A stretch of 64,000 nt of DNA from Caulobacteraceae bacterium (GTDB lineage Bacteria > Pseudomonadota > Alphaproteobacteria > Caulobacterales > Caulobacteraceae), in contig JAIEQA010000048.1 of assembly GCA_019748095.1 (NCBI GenBank), positions 1 to 64,000 on the forward strand, given 5' to 3'. The notes under the pieces were generated by a model that did no database searches, was not told the origin of the DNA, and saw only the letters and a list, made by a program, of their open reading frames with translations. Made by a program: the position numbers and the translations under genes. Of the stretch, positions 18,624 to 26,973 are shown in pieces; position 1 is the stretch's first letter; the number at the start of each line of letters is the position of its first letter.

Positions 18624-20123
18624 ATGCGGCGAGAGACGGTCGTCATCGTCGGAGCGGGAATCGGCGGGCTGAGCGCCGCCGTCGACCTGTGTCGTCAGGG
18701 GCTGGATGTCACCGTCCTCGAACAGGCCGCGACCCCGGGCGGCAAGCTGAGCGAGGCCCGCGTCGGAGAGGCTGCGATCGATTCGGGACCGACGGTCTTC
18801 ACGATGAAATGGGTGTTCGACGACCTGTTCGAAGCGGCAGGGGAATCCCTGAGGGATCATCTGACGGTCACGCGCAGCGAGACCCTGGCCCGGCACAGCT
18901 GGCCGGACGGCTCGACTTTCGACCTGTTTGCCGACCTCGACCGCTCGGCCGAGGCCGTCGGTGATCTGGCAGGCGCGGCGGAGGCCCGGCGGTTTCGCGC
19001 CTTCTCGGCGCGGGCCGCCCGGATCTACCGGGTGCTGGAGCAACCCTTCATCCGCAAGGCCAAGCCGAACATCCTCGGCCTGACACTGGACATCGGCCTG
19101 CACCGGCCGGTCGATCAGTGGAGCATCATGCCCTATCGCTCGATGTGGTCGGAGCTGGGGTCCTACTTTCACGATCCGCGGCTGCGCCAGCTGTTCGGCC
19201 GCTATGCCACCTATGCCGGTTGTTCGCCGTTCCGCGCCCCGGCCACCCTGATGCTCGTCGCCCATGTCGAACAGCAGGGGGTCTGGCTGGTCGAGGGCGG
19301 GATGCAGCGGATCCCCGAGGCCCTGGCCGGACTGGCAACCCGGGGCGGGGCCACGATCCGCTATGGCGAGACCGTGGCCCGGGTGATCAGGGGTGCCGGT
19401 CGCGTGGCCGGGGTCGAACTGGCCTCGGGCGAGCGGGTTGAGGCCGACCGGGTGATCCTGAATGCGGATCCGGGCGCGCTGGCGGCGGGATGCTTCGGGG
19501 CCGAGGCGGCGCTGGCCGTCGATCCGACACCCCGCAAGGCCCGGTCCCTGTCGGCCCTGACCCTGGCTTTCACCGGCACCACGGACGCACCGCTGGTGCG
19601 GCACAACCTGTTCTTCTCGCCCGACTACGTCGAGGAGTTCGACGCCCTGCACGCCGGGCGGATGCCCGCCACACCCACCGTCTATGTCTGTGCCCAGGAT
19701 CGCGCGGACAATGGCGGGCCGCCCGGTACGGACAGGCCCGAACGCTATTTCACCATCATCAATGCGCCGCCCGACGGCGACGTTCACACCTGGTCCCAAG
19801 AGGAGATCGACACATGTCGGACACGCACCTTGGACGCCTTGCGACGCTGCGGAGTCCGGATCGACCCCTCGCCGTCGCCGATGGGGATCACGACGCCCGA
19901 CGCCTTCGAGAGGCGCTTTCCGGCGACGGGTGGGGCGCTCTACGGCCGGGCGGGGCACGGGTGGGACGGGGCGTTCCGACGGCCAGGAGCCCGTACGCGG
20001 ATGCCCGGGCTCTACCTGTGCGGGGGCGCGACGCACCCTGGGGCCGGCGTACCGATGGCAGCGCTTTCGGGGCGCTCTGCGGCCTCGGCCGTCATGGCGG
20101 ACCGCGCTTCGACGAGGCGGTAG
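18624..20123 (+). CDS. crtD: Methoxyneurosporene (1-hydroxycarotenoid) 3,4-desaturase
   Basis: 499 residues from ATG 18624. CrtD introduces the 3,4 double bond into hydroxylated or methoxylated acyclic carotenoids. The N-terminal dinucleotide-binding motif is VVIVGAGIGGLSAAVDL, with GGKLSEARVG after it, and the C-terminal FAD segment is LYLCGGATHPGAGVP. It is an FAD-dependent CrtI-type desaturase. CrtI itself is distinguished by context: pairing with crtC and the RFDxGPT-like IDSGPTVFTMKWVFDDLFE favour CrtD. Its last 106 bp overlap the open frame of crtC. Confidence 0.92.
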   Translation: MRRETVVIVGAGIGGLSAAVDLCRQGLDVTVLEQAATPGGKLSEARVGEAAIDSGPTVFTMKWVFDDLFEAAGESLRDHLTVTRSETLARHSWPDGSTFDLFADLDRSAEAVGDLAGAAEARRFRAFSARAARIYRVLEQPFIRKAKPNILGLTLDIGLHRPVDQWSIMPYRSMWSELGSYFHDPRLRQLFGRYATYAGCSPFRAPATLMLVAHVEQQGVWLVEGGMQRIPEALAGLATRGGATIRYGETVARVIRGAGRVAGVELASGERVEADRVILNADPGALAAGCFGAEAALAVDPTPRKARSLSALTLAFTGTTDAPLVRHNLFFSPDYVEEFDALHAGRMPATPTVYVCAQDRADNGGPPGTDRPERYFTIINAPPDGDVHTWSQEEIDTCRTRTLDALRRCGVRIDPSPSPMGITTPDAFERRFPATGGALYGRAGHGWDGAFRRPGARTRMPGLYLCGGATHPGAGVPMAALSGRSAASAVMADRASTRR

Positions 20124-21037
20124 CGCCGGGCGGCTACGCCTGGTGGTACGTCGATGCGATGAGCGCTGACGGGCGCAACGGCCTGACCATCATCGCCTTT
20201 GTCGGCAGTGTCTTCTCGCCCTGGTATGGCTGGTCGGGCCGGGGACAGCCGGAGAATCACTGCGCCCTGAACGTGGCCTTCTACGGTCCCGGCTGCGACC
20301 GCTGGACCATGACCGAGCGCGGCGAGGGGCAGGTGGAGCGCGACGCGGCCAATCTGCGGATCGGGCCCAGCGCCCTGGCATGGGACGGCGATGACCTTAT
20401 CATCCGGATCGACGAGATCACCGCCCCGGTTCCGCCCATGCCGATGCTGCCGCGCCGGTTGAAGGGCACCGTGCGGGTCTCGCCGACCGCCATCAATGAC
20501 GAGGCCTTCGCCATCGACGGGGCGGGCCGCCACGTCTGGCGGCCGATCGCCCCCCGCGCGCGCATCGCCGTAACGCTGGACGAGCCCGGCCTGTCTTGGA
20601 CCGGGGAAGGCTATCTGGACACCAATGCCGGGGTCGAGCCGCTGGAGGACGCCTTCGCCGTCTGGGACTGGTCGCGGGCGCATCTAAAGCAGGACAGTGC
20701 CGTGCTGTATGACCTCAAGAAGCGGGACGGGTCGGCGCTGAGCCTCGCCCTGCGATTCGACCGCCACGGCCAGCCGGAACCGGTCGAACCGCCTCCGCAC
20801 GCGGCCCTGCCGAAGACGGTCTGGCGCATGGAGCGGCACACCCGGGCCGATGCCGATCATCCGGTCGAGGTGGTCCACACCTGGGAGGACACGCCCTTCT
20901 ACTCGCGCTCGGCCATTCGTACCCACCTGTTCGGCGAGCCCTGCGAGGCCATCCATGAAAGCCTGTCGCTGGGGCGGCTGAAGTCACCCTTCGTGCGGGG
21001 GATGCTGCCCTTCCGCATGCCGCGCGCGCTCCGCTGA
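20018..21037 (+). CDS. crtC: Carotenoid 1,2-hydratase (hydroxyneurosporene synthase)
   Basis: CrtC adds water across the terminal 1,2 double bond of acyclic carotenoids. Family sequence starts at GPRFDEAVAPGGYAWWYVDA and continues with GLTIIAFVGSVFSPWYGW and later YLDTNAGVEPLEDAF, WDWSRAHL and the C-terminal HESLSLGRLKSPFVRGML. The start is a problem. The first in-frame ATG (20159) lies after the conserved GGYAWWYVDA segment, and the only upstream start is a GTG at 20018, inside crtD and without a visible ribosome site. I give the GTG version (339 residues); the ATG version would have 292. The frame is otherwise intact. Confidence 0.85.
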   Translation: MRGRDAPWGRRTDGSAFGALCGLGRHGGPRFDEAVAPGGYAWWYVDAMSADGRNGLTIIAFVGSVFSPWYGWSGRGQPENHCALNVAFYGPGCDRWTMTERGEGQVERDAANLRIGPSALAWDGDDLIIRIDEITAPVPPMPMLPRRLKGTVRVSPTAINDEAFAIDGAGRHVWRPIAPRARIAVTLDEPGLSWTGEGYLDTNAGVEPLEDAFAVWDWSRAHLKQDSAVLYDLKKRDGSALSLALRFDRHGQPEPVEPPPHAALPKTVWRMERHTRADADHPVEVVHTWEDTPFYSRSAIRTHLFGEPCEAIHESLSLGRLKSPFVRGMLPFRMPRALR

Positions 21038-21155
21038 CGCCTCGCGGTCGCGCGCCTGTGACCGCCCGCAGCGACCACAGGTCCCAGACGGCCCACCCAA
21101 GCACGCCGCCGAACACCAGACCCAGTTCGACGATGAAGATGGTCTGACCGCTCAT
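20715..21155 (-). CDS. Possible small membrane protein behind bchO (3' end uncertain)
   Basis: An ATG at 21155 overlaps the bchO stop as ATGA. The first 30 residues, MSGQTIFIVELGLVFGGVLG and then WAVWDLWSLRA, look like a genuine one-helix membrane protein with a basic end. Beyond that the frame runs antisense into crtC for over 100 Arg/Ala/Pro-rich residues that look non-coding, up to a stop at 20715. Either the real protein is short and a frameshift has removed its stop, or the tail is tolerated. No function is assigned. Confidence 0.3.
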   Translation of the reverse strand: MSGQTIFIVELGLVFGGVLGWAVWDLWSLRAVTGARPRGVSGARAACGRAASPARRVTSAAPATGFHGWPRRARRTGGYEWPSASRRACPPRCGPPRPDDRHRPGCAAPCARPSSAGPRAEAVRPVPAGRGGRIAGRGSAPTRPAS

Positions 21156-22045
21156 GCTGGTGTGCTCGAAGTCCGGACAGCGAGCCCTGCGTCACGGATC
21201 ACCCCTGCGACCAGGTCCGGCCGTTCCTCGTGAGCAAGGTGACCGAGACCCGGCAGGGTGACTATCCGGGCGGCCGGCAGGGATTTTCCGACCTCGGCTG
21301 CGACAGACGGCGGCACAGCCGAGTCGCGGTCGCCGACCACGAGGGTCAGGCCGCCCTTCAGATGCGGAAGGGTCCGCCGCAACGTCCTCAGGTCCCAGCT
21401 ACCCATCATGCCCAGCGTTCCGGCGATGTGACCGGGCTTTCTGAGCAGCCGGGCATAGAGGTCGATCCCGGTATCGTCGATCGAAGAGCCGGTGCCCCGG
21501 ATCATCCGCGCCACCCGGGACCGGTCACGGGCGGCGGCGGCGAACATCCGCACCGCCACCGGATTGACGAACAGCCCCATGGCCAGACCCTGGAACAGGG
21601 GGGCCACGGCGCCGGCGAAGGGCTGGAGCGCGCCATTGATCGCCACCACCGGCGCGTCTCCGCAGCGGCCGTCCAGCACCATCTGCAGTCCGATCGCTGC
21701 CCCGGCCGAGTGACCGACCACCAGCGCCGGCCTCAAGCCAAGCGCTGCCATCAGGGCCGCGGTCCGGCGCGCCATGGCCGGCAGGGACAGGCCGTGTCCG
21801 GGGGGCATCCCTGTAAAGCCGTGGCCGGGAAGGTCTGGAGCCACCACCATGAACTGCTCCGCCAACAGCGGTATCAGTCCGCGCCAGCTGTGGGTCGCCG
21901 CGCCCGCGCCGTGCAGCAGCAGCACGACAGGTCCGTCCCCCGAGACCTGCACATGCCAGCGCAGGTCATCGACCGTGACGAAGCGGCTGGCGGCGCGGTT
22001 CGGCCAGTCGCGGCCCTCGATGGCCCAGTCCGGCCGGTCGGACAT
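21152..22045 (-). CDS. bchO: BchO, Mg-chelatase-associated alpha/beta hydrolase
   Basis: 297 residues of the alpha/beta-hydrolase fold: LLLHGAGAATHSW (oxyanion region), DLPGHGFTGMPPG, the nucleophile elbow VVGHSAGAAIGLQM, and LGHLAHEERPD with the catalytic His. BchO proteins are encoded with bchI and bchD in purple bacteria and are thought to assist magnesium insertion, though the biochemical role is not settled. The start is 1 bp from the bchD stop and both reading frames are in the bchI-bchD-bchO order. Confidence 0.9.
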   Translation of the reverse strand: MSDRPDWAIEGRDWPNRAASRFVTVDDLRWHVQVSGDGPVVLLLHGAGAATHSWRGLIPLLAEQFMVVAPDLPGHGFTGMPPGHGLSLPAMARRTAALMAALGLRPALVVGHSAGAAIGLQMVLDGRCGDAPVVAINGALQPFAGAVAPLFQGLAMGLFVNPVAVRMFAAAARDRSRVARMIRGTGSSIDDTGIDLYARLLRKPGHIAGTLGMMGSWDLRTLRRTLPHLKGGLTLVVGDRDSAVPPSVAAEVGKSLPAARIVTLPGLGHLAHEERPDLVAGVIRDAGLAVRTSSTPA

Positions 22046-23817
22046 CAGGCTTCCAGCGCGCGGACAACGTCACGCACCCGCTCCGCCTCAACATAGGGCA
22101 GGGCCGCGAACCGCCCCCCCATGGCCTCGGCCAATTTCGCCCCGTCACCGCGTGGCCGCGGCGAGATGTCGATCAGGGCCGCCGACAGCCCCGCCCCCCG
22201 GATGCGCCGGCAGGCGTTGAGCGCATCCTGCTCGGCGCGTGTGCGAAAGGCGGCTCCGTCCAGCGCAATGTTACCCCGGCCGTCGGTCATGATGACCAGC
22301 AGCGGGGTCCGCCCCTTGGCCCGCTCTGCCACACCCAGCGCGGCCGCCGCCTCCAGCGCCGAGGCCAGGGGCGTGGCCCCGCCCCCTGCCAGTTCGGCCA
22401 GTTCGCGCCGTGCCCGGGCCAGAGACCGGGTTGGCGGCAGCAGCAACTGCGCCGCCTCGCCGCGGAAGGCGATGAGGGCCACCTGGGTCCGGCGCACATA
22501 GGCTTCGGCCAGCAGCAGTTCGACCGCCCCCTTGGTCTCGGCCAGGCGTTGCAGGGCCGCCGACCCCGAAGCGTCGACGACGAAGATGACCGTCGATTCG
22601 GAGCGCTGCTCGAACCGGCGAATGCGGAAATCGTCGCGGCGCACACGCAACGGGCCGCGATCCGCGCCGGGGCTTGCCCCGCGCAGCCTCTGCCACGGCG
22701 CAGCAGTCTTCAGCGTCTCGACCAGATCGAGCCCGGAAGCCCCGTCCGGCTTGCCCGGCCGGGTGCCGATGCGTCGACCGCGTTTCGCCGCCGGCAGTTT
22801 CGCCCCGGCCGCGCCGGCCCGCGAGGGTGCAGACCGCGAGACCGAGCCGCCCACGGCCCACATGGCCTCCAGCCCGTCCGGCAGGGCGGACCGGGCCGCC
22901 TCCAGCACCAGATCATCCAGCGTCCCCTGCCCCTCGTCCGGGCCCGGATCCGGTTCGGCGTCCGATCCCGCGTCGGCCCCGGACTCCTCCGGCCGGTCGG
23001 CGTCGGCTTCGGCCTCGGGGCTTTCCGGCTCGGCGGGCGGCACCGGCATTCGGGTGGCGCGGGGGGCCAGTACCAGTCGGGCGGCAGTCGCGAGATCGCT
23101 CTCGTCGAGGGCCTCACGCCCCTCAAGCGCCGCCAGGGCGGCTGCGACCCTCAGTGCCAGTCGCGGTGCGCGCAGAGACCAGACCCCCAGAGCATCCGCA
23201 GCCGCGCAGATGGCATGGATCGCGGCCTCGTCCGGGACGGCCATCCGGGCCAGCGCACCTTGCGCTTCGGCGATATCTGCGGGTGTCGCGCTGATCGGCT
23301 CGGCGTCGCGGTGACCGATGCCGTCCAGTTCGATGTGAAAGGCGAGGCGCTGCAGCAGGCCCTCCGGCGGGCGCTCGTCTTCCAGACCTTCGTCGAGGGC
23401 GATCAGGACAAATCGCGTCTCCAGCCGTTCGGCCATGCCGTCGCGTTCGATGCGGACGGCCCCCTCCTCCAGCGCACCCGCCAGCCGGGCAGCCACGCCG
23501 CTGTCCAGCCGCTCGGCCATGGGGGCGATCAGCACCCCGCCGTCAGCTTCGGCCAGCAGGCCCTTCTGCAGCACCCGTCGTCCCGCCCCGAGCGCGGCAG
23601 CCAGATCCAGTCCCCCCAGCAGACGGTCGTCGCCGACGCCGGGGGGCAGCCGCCGCCAAGGTGCACCCTCAGGCAGCAGGGCCCGCAGACCCGCCAGCCA
23701 GGCGTCGCGGACGGGCCCCGGCCCCGCACGGACCGTTGCCCCGCCCAGCCCCGGATCGATCGCCAGCAGGGCCGCGGCGAGGATCGCATCGGCCCAGACG
23801 TCCCGGGCCCCGGTCAT
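22045..23817 (-). CDS. bchD: Magnesium chelatase subunit D
   Basis: 590 residues. BchD forms with BchI the AAA+ ring complex that drives Mg insertion by BchH. The N-terminal AAA-like half lacks a clear Walker A. An acidic, Pro-rich linker (PPAEPESPEAEADADRPEES region) lies around the middle. The C-terminal integrin-I domain has the metal-site motif VVDASGSAALQR and later MTDGRGNIALDG. The start overlaps the bchI stop (ATGA). Confidence 0.96.
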   Translation of the reverse strand: MTGARDVWADAILAAALLAIDPGLGGATVRAGPGPVRDAWLAGLRALLPEGAPWRRLPPGVGDDRLLGGLDLAAALGAGRRVLQKGLLAEADGGVLIAPMAERLDSGVAARLAGALEEGAVRIERDGMAERLETRFVLIALDEGLEDERPPEGLLQRLAFHIELDGIGHRDAEPISATPADIAEAQGALARMAVPDEAAIHAICAAADALGVWSLRAPRLALRVAAALAALEGREALDESDLATAARLVLAPRATRMPVPPAEPESPEAEADADRPEESGADAGSDAEPDPGPDEGQGTLDDLVLEAARSALPDGLEAMWAVGGSVSRSAPSRAGAAGAKLPAAKRGRRIGTRPGKPDGASGLDLVETLKTAAPWQRLRGASPGADRGPLRVRRDDFRIRRFEQRSESTVIFVVDASGSAALQRLAETKGAVELLLAEAYVRRTQVALIAFRGEAAQLLLPPTRSLARARRELAELAGGGATPLASALEAAAALGVAERAKGRTPLLVIMTDGRGNIALDGAAFRTRAEQDALNACRRIRGAGLSAALIDISPRPRGDGAKLAEAMGGRFAALPYVEAERVRDVVRALEA

Positions 23818-24824
23818 GCCGCCAGCAGCTCGTCCATGGCGCGTTCGATCCGTGTGGTGGAGGCCTGTTCGTCCAGCGGCCCCCGGCGCAGGCGGTGACG
23901 CAGGGCCATGGGGGCGATGCGGCGCAGATCGCCTTCGGTGACAGCCACACGGCCCTCCAGAGCTGCGAGGGCGCGCGAAGCGCGCAGCAGGGTCAGTTCC
24001 CCGCGCAAGCCGTCCGCGCCCACCGCCATACAGAGCCGCGAGCCCGCCTCCAGCATCGCATCAGGCACAGCGATGTCGGACAGGGCGGTCTGGGCGGCGG
24101 CGACCTTCCGGCGGACGGCGGCGTCCTTGTTCTTCCACGCCCTGGCGAATCCGGCCGGGTCGCGATCGAACGCGTCGCGGCGCTTCACCACCTCGACCCG
24201 ATCGGCGAGGGTCTCGGGCGTGCGGACCTCGACCGACAGGCCGAACCGGTCCAGCAGCTGGGGTCGGAGCTCGCCCTCCTCCGGGTTGCCGCTGCCGACC
24301 AACACGAACCGGGCCGGATGGCGAACGCTGAGCCCCTCACGCTCGACCACATTCTCGCCTGACTGGGCCACGTCCAGCAGCAGGTCGACCAGATGGTCCT
24401 CCAGCAGATTGACCTCGTCGATATAGAGAAAGCCCCGGTTGGCGCGGGCCAGCAGGCCGGGTTCAAAGGCCTTTTCTCCCAATGTCAGCGCCCGTTCCAG
24501 ATCCAGTGCACCCACCACCCGGTCCTCCGTGGCGCCCAGAGGCAGATCGACCACCGGAGCCGGGGTCTGGCCGACACCGGTGTGATGACAAACACCGGCA
24601 CAGGCCTCGCTCGGCGCGTCGGGTTCGCAGTTGAAGCGGCAGCCAGCGATCACCGGCAGGGCCGGCAACAGGGCTGCCAGCCCCCGGACGGCCGTGGTCT
24701 TGCCCGAGCCGCGGTCGCCAAAGACCATGACGCCGCCCAGTGTCCGGTCGACCGCTGCCAGCAGCAGGGCCAGCTTCATGTCCGTCTGGCCGACGATGGC
24801 CGAGAAGGGAAAGACAACGCGCAT
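23814..24824 (-). CDS. bchI: Magnesium chelatase ATPase subunit I
   Basis: 336 residues from ATG 24824 (MRVVFPFSAIVGQTDMKLAL), the point where family homology begins; an in-frame ATG at 24860 would read through a PpsR operator. BchI is the AAA+ ATPase of Mg chelatase. Walker A is GDRGSGKTTAVRG, Walker B FLYIDEVNLLEDHLVDLLLD, and the sensor region GSGNPEEGELRPQLLDRFG. GCRFNCEPDAP is typical of the family. No Shine-Dalgarno is visible, so the message may be leaderless or translated weakly. Confidence 0.96.
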   Translation of the reverse strand: MRVVFPFSAIVGQTDMKLALLLAAVDRTLGGVMVFGDRGSGKTTAVRGLAALLPALPVIAGCRFNCEPDAPSEACAGVCHHTGVGQTPAPVVDLPLGATEDRVVGALDLERALTLGEKAFEPGLLARANRGFLYIDEVNLLEDHLVDLLLDVAQSGENVVEREGLSVRHPARFVLVGSGNPEEGELRPQLLDRFGLSVEVRTPETLADRVEVVKRRDAFDRDPAGFARAWKNKDAAVRRKVAAAQTALSDIAVPDAMLEAGSRLCMAVGADGLRGELTLLRASRALAALEGRVAVTEGDLRRIAPMALRHRLRRGPLDEQASTTRIERAMDELLAA

Positions 24825-24830
24825 CAAATG

Positions 24831-24848
24831 TGTCCAATCCGTTGGACA
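24831..24848. promoter_or_regulatory. PpsR operator abutting the bchI start
   Basis: tgtccaatccgttggaca is an almost perfect palindrome fitting TGT-N12-ACA. It ends only 6 bp upstream of the bchI ATG at 24824, so the transcription start must lie within or very near it, or further upstream. The divergent DUF3422 gene starts 127 bp away on the other side and could share the control. Confidence 0.87.
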
Positions 24849-24975
24849 CGACGGTTTCATGCATGGGCGCGTCGGTCAACGCGTCGCAGCGCGGCCGAAC
24901 AGCGGCATTTGAACCGGAGGGCGAGTCGGGCCTATCGTGAAGACAGACGACGGGTCGTCTTTCGGAGGGGACGTC

Positions 24976-26268
24976 ATGACGGCCACGAAAGCGGAGGCGA
25001 ACCGGGGGTGGCGGTTTCATCCCCAGCGCGACACCCTGATTGCCGAGGCCCACGCCCGACCCTTCACGCCCCTGACCGCCCCGGCCCTGATCACGCGGAT
25101 CGCCACCCTGTCGGGTCAGGATGGAGAGGATGCGGATCGTCGGCATATGGCCGCCCTGTGCCGGAGAGTCGGGCAGCCGGAACCAGGCCCCGGTTCGCGC
25201 TGGTGCGCACTGGACGCCGGAGCATGGCGGGTGCGTTGGGAGCGTCACACAGAACTGTCGACCTGGACGTTCTTCCGCGCACCGGTCGGATCGACACCCT
25301 TTGTCGAGACCGCGCTCGATCTGGCCCCTGAGGACTGGCTGTCCAGCCTGCCGGGCGAAGTGCTGGTCGCCACCCGGCTGGAGGTCTGGTCAGAAGTCGA
25401 TGAAAAGTCTGCAGCAGCCCTGTTCGGGCTGGAGGTGGTCGGGTCACGTCTGGCCGATGGGGCCGCGATCGCCCTTACAGATTTTCGTCCTGACGCCCAG
25501 GGCATGACCCGATATCTGATGCTGACCCATGCGGGCGACGCCGCCCTGACCGGCCGGATGGTCCAGTCCCTGCTGGAGATCGAGACCTATCGTCTGATGG
25601 CGCTGCTGGCCTTCCCGGTCGCCGGTGAAACCGGCAAGGCCCTGAGCGGGATCGAATCGACCGCAGCGGATCTGGCGCATCAGCTGGCCGAGGCCGCCGA
25701 CCCCGAGGCCGACCGGATGCTGCTTGATCGGCTGGCCGCGCTGGCCGGCGAGACCGAGGCCCTGATCGGTCGGACCAGCTTCCGCTTCGATGCGGCCGCA
25801 GCCTATCACGGCATCGTCCGGGAACGGATCGAGATGCTGCGCGAACAACATATCGACGGTCTGCTGACGCTGGGCGAGTTCATGCAGCGCCGACTGGATC
25901 CCGCCATGCGCACCTGCGATGCGATCGCCGAACGGCAGCGCGCCACCATCGGACGGATCGCGCGGATGGCCCAGATGCTCAACACCCGGGTCGAGGTCGC
26001 AGCCGAGGCGACCAGCGCGGCCTTGCTGGCGTCCATGGACAAGCGCGCCGGCGCGTCGTTGAAGCTGCAGCAGACGGTTGAAGGTCTGTCGACGGTCGCC
26101 ATCGCCTACTATGCCGTTGGTCTGCTGGGCTTTCCCCTCAAGGCCCTCGAGAAACTGATCCCTGGTTTCGACGCCACCATTGCTGCTGGCGTAATCGCGC
26201 CCGCTGTTGTCGTTCTCGTCTGGTGGTGGTTGCGATCGTTTCGCAAGAAACTCGTCGGGCCTCACTAG
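24976..26268 (+). CDS. DUF3422 family membrane-anchored protein
   Basis: 430 residues from ATG 24976, preceded by a good GGAGGGG ribosome site. The N-terminal HPQRDTLIAEAHARPF, the middle LMLTHAGDAALTGRMVQSL and IETYRLMALLAFPVA, and a long helical stretch are characteristic of DUF3422. Two hydrophobic segments near the C terminus (VAIAYYAVGLLGFPLKAL and AAGVIAPAVVVLVWWWL) should anchor it in the inner membrane with the bulk in the cytosol. Its biochemical role is unknown. It is placed inside the photosynthesis cluster, between the bchI operator and the cytochrome gene. Confidence 0.85.
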   Translation: MTATKAEANRGWRFHPQRDTLIAEAHARPFTPLTAPALITRIATLSGQDGEDADRRHMAALCRRVGQPEPGPGSRWCALDAGAWRVRWERHTELSTWTFFRAPVGSTPFVETALDLAPEDWLSSLPGEVLVATRLEVWSEVDEKSAAALFGLEVVGSRLADGAAIALTDFRPDAQGMTRYLMLTHAGDAALTGRMVQSLLEIETYRLMALLAFPVAGETGKALSGIESTAADLAHQLAEAADPEADRMLLDRLAALAGETEALIGRTSFRFDAAAAYHGIVRERIEMLREQHIDGLLTLGEFMQRRLDPAMRTCDAIAERQRATIGRIARMAQMLNTRVEVAAEATSAALLASMDKRAGASLKLQQTVEGLSTVAIAYYAVGLLGFPLKALEKLIPGFDATIAAGVIAPAVVVLVWWWLRSFRKKLVGPH

Positions 26269-26314
26269 ATGTGTCGCATGCGTCGCCTTGACCCACTTTG
26301 ACGGGAACCTCGTG

Positions 26315-26332
26315 TGTCCATCGCGGTTGACA
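26315..26332. promoter_or_regulatory. PpsR-type operator upstream of the cytochrome c gene
   Basis: tgtccatcgcggttgaca fits TGT-N12-ACA and has the extended tgtcc/ttgaca arms of the other sites in this cluster. It lies 55-72 bp upstream of the cytochrome ATG and 47 bp after the DUF3422 stop. It implies that the cytochrome has its own promoter under PpsR control. Confidence 0.8.
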
Positions 26333-26386
26333 GTATTCGGTCCGGGACTAAGGTCCCGACAACAGACATCCTGGGAGGCTGCTCGT

Positions 26387-26911
26387 ATGCGTAAATTCGG
26401 TATCGTCGGTGCGGTTGCCGCATCTGCTCTTCTGGGCCTCGCGGCCTGCTCGGGCGGCGGTGAGAGCGAAGCCCCGGCCGCGGAGGCCCCTGCGGCCGCT
26501 CCTGCGCCTGAGCCGGTTCCGGCGGCTGAACCAGCGCCCGCGGCTGTCGCGCCGGCCTCTACCGATGCCGCGGCGGGTGGTGCGACGCTTCAGGTCGCCG
26601 GCCTGACGGGCGACGCCACCGCCGGCCAGCGCATCTTCGCACAGTGCCGCACCTGCCACGCCGTCGAGGAAGGCGTGAACCGCGTCGGACCGTCGCTGCA
26701 TGGAATCATCGGCCGCGAATCCGGCACCGTCGCCGGCTACACCTACTCGGCCGCCAACCTCGCCAGCGACGCAGTGTGGGACGAAGCCACGCTGTTCACC
26801 TATCTCGAGGACCCGCGCGGTTTCATGCCGGGCACCAAGATGGCCTATGTGGGTTTGAAGAACCCGCAACAGCGGGCGGATGTGATCGCCTATCTGAAGG
26901 CCAACACCTGA
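26387..26911 (+). CDS. Lipoprotein class I c-type cytochrome
   Basis: 174 residues with a lipoprotein signal (lipobox LAAC, Cys21), an Ala/Pro/Glu-rich linker to about residue 65, then a single-haem cytochrome c2-like domain. The haem motif is CRTCH (Cys87, Cys90, His91); the axial Met is in PGTKM (Met152), and NPQQRADVIAYLK is the C-terminal helix. A GGGAGG ribosome site precedes the ATG. A membrane-tethered donor of this kind could reduce the photo-oxidised reaction centre, as cytochrome cy or a PufC does elsewhere. That role is inferred from its place in the cluster and the PpsR-type operator upstream. Confidence 0.9.
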   Translation: MRKFGIVGAVAASALLGLAACSGGGESEAPAAEAPAAAPAPEPVPAAEPAPAAVAPASTDAAAGGATLQVAGLTGDATAGQRIFAQCRTCHAVEEGVNRVGPSLHGIIGRESGTVAGYTYSAANLASDAVWDEATLFTYLEDPRGFMPGTKMAYVGLKNPQQRADVIAYLKANT

Positions 26912-26934
26912 GACGGACCGTCATCTGACAATCA

Positions 26935-26965
26935 GGGCCCCGGTGGAAACACCGGGGCCCTTTTT
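26935..26965 (+). terminator. Rho-independent terminator after the cytochrome gene
   Basis: A perfect 11-bp stem, gggccccggtg / caccggggccc, with a gaaa loop is followed by TTTTT. It lies 23 bp after the cytochrome stop and 9 bp before the stop of the convergent small membrane gene. Confidence 0.95.
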
Positions 26966-26973
26966 CTATGGGC

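Noticed and set aside
18591-20036. 481-codon minus-strand frame opposite crtD
   Set aside because: Antisense to crtD, whose FAD motifs are intact at both ends.
20018-21037. crtC as a pseudogene
   Set aside because: Although the start is unclear, the frame is intact to a normal C terminus and all conserved segments are present, so it is kept as a gene.
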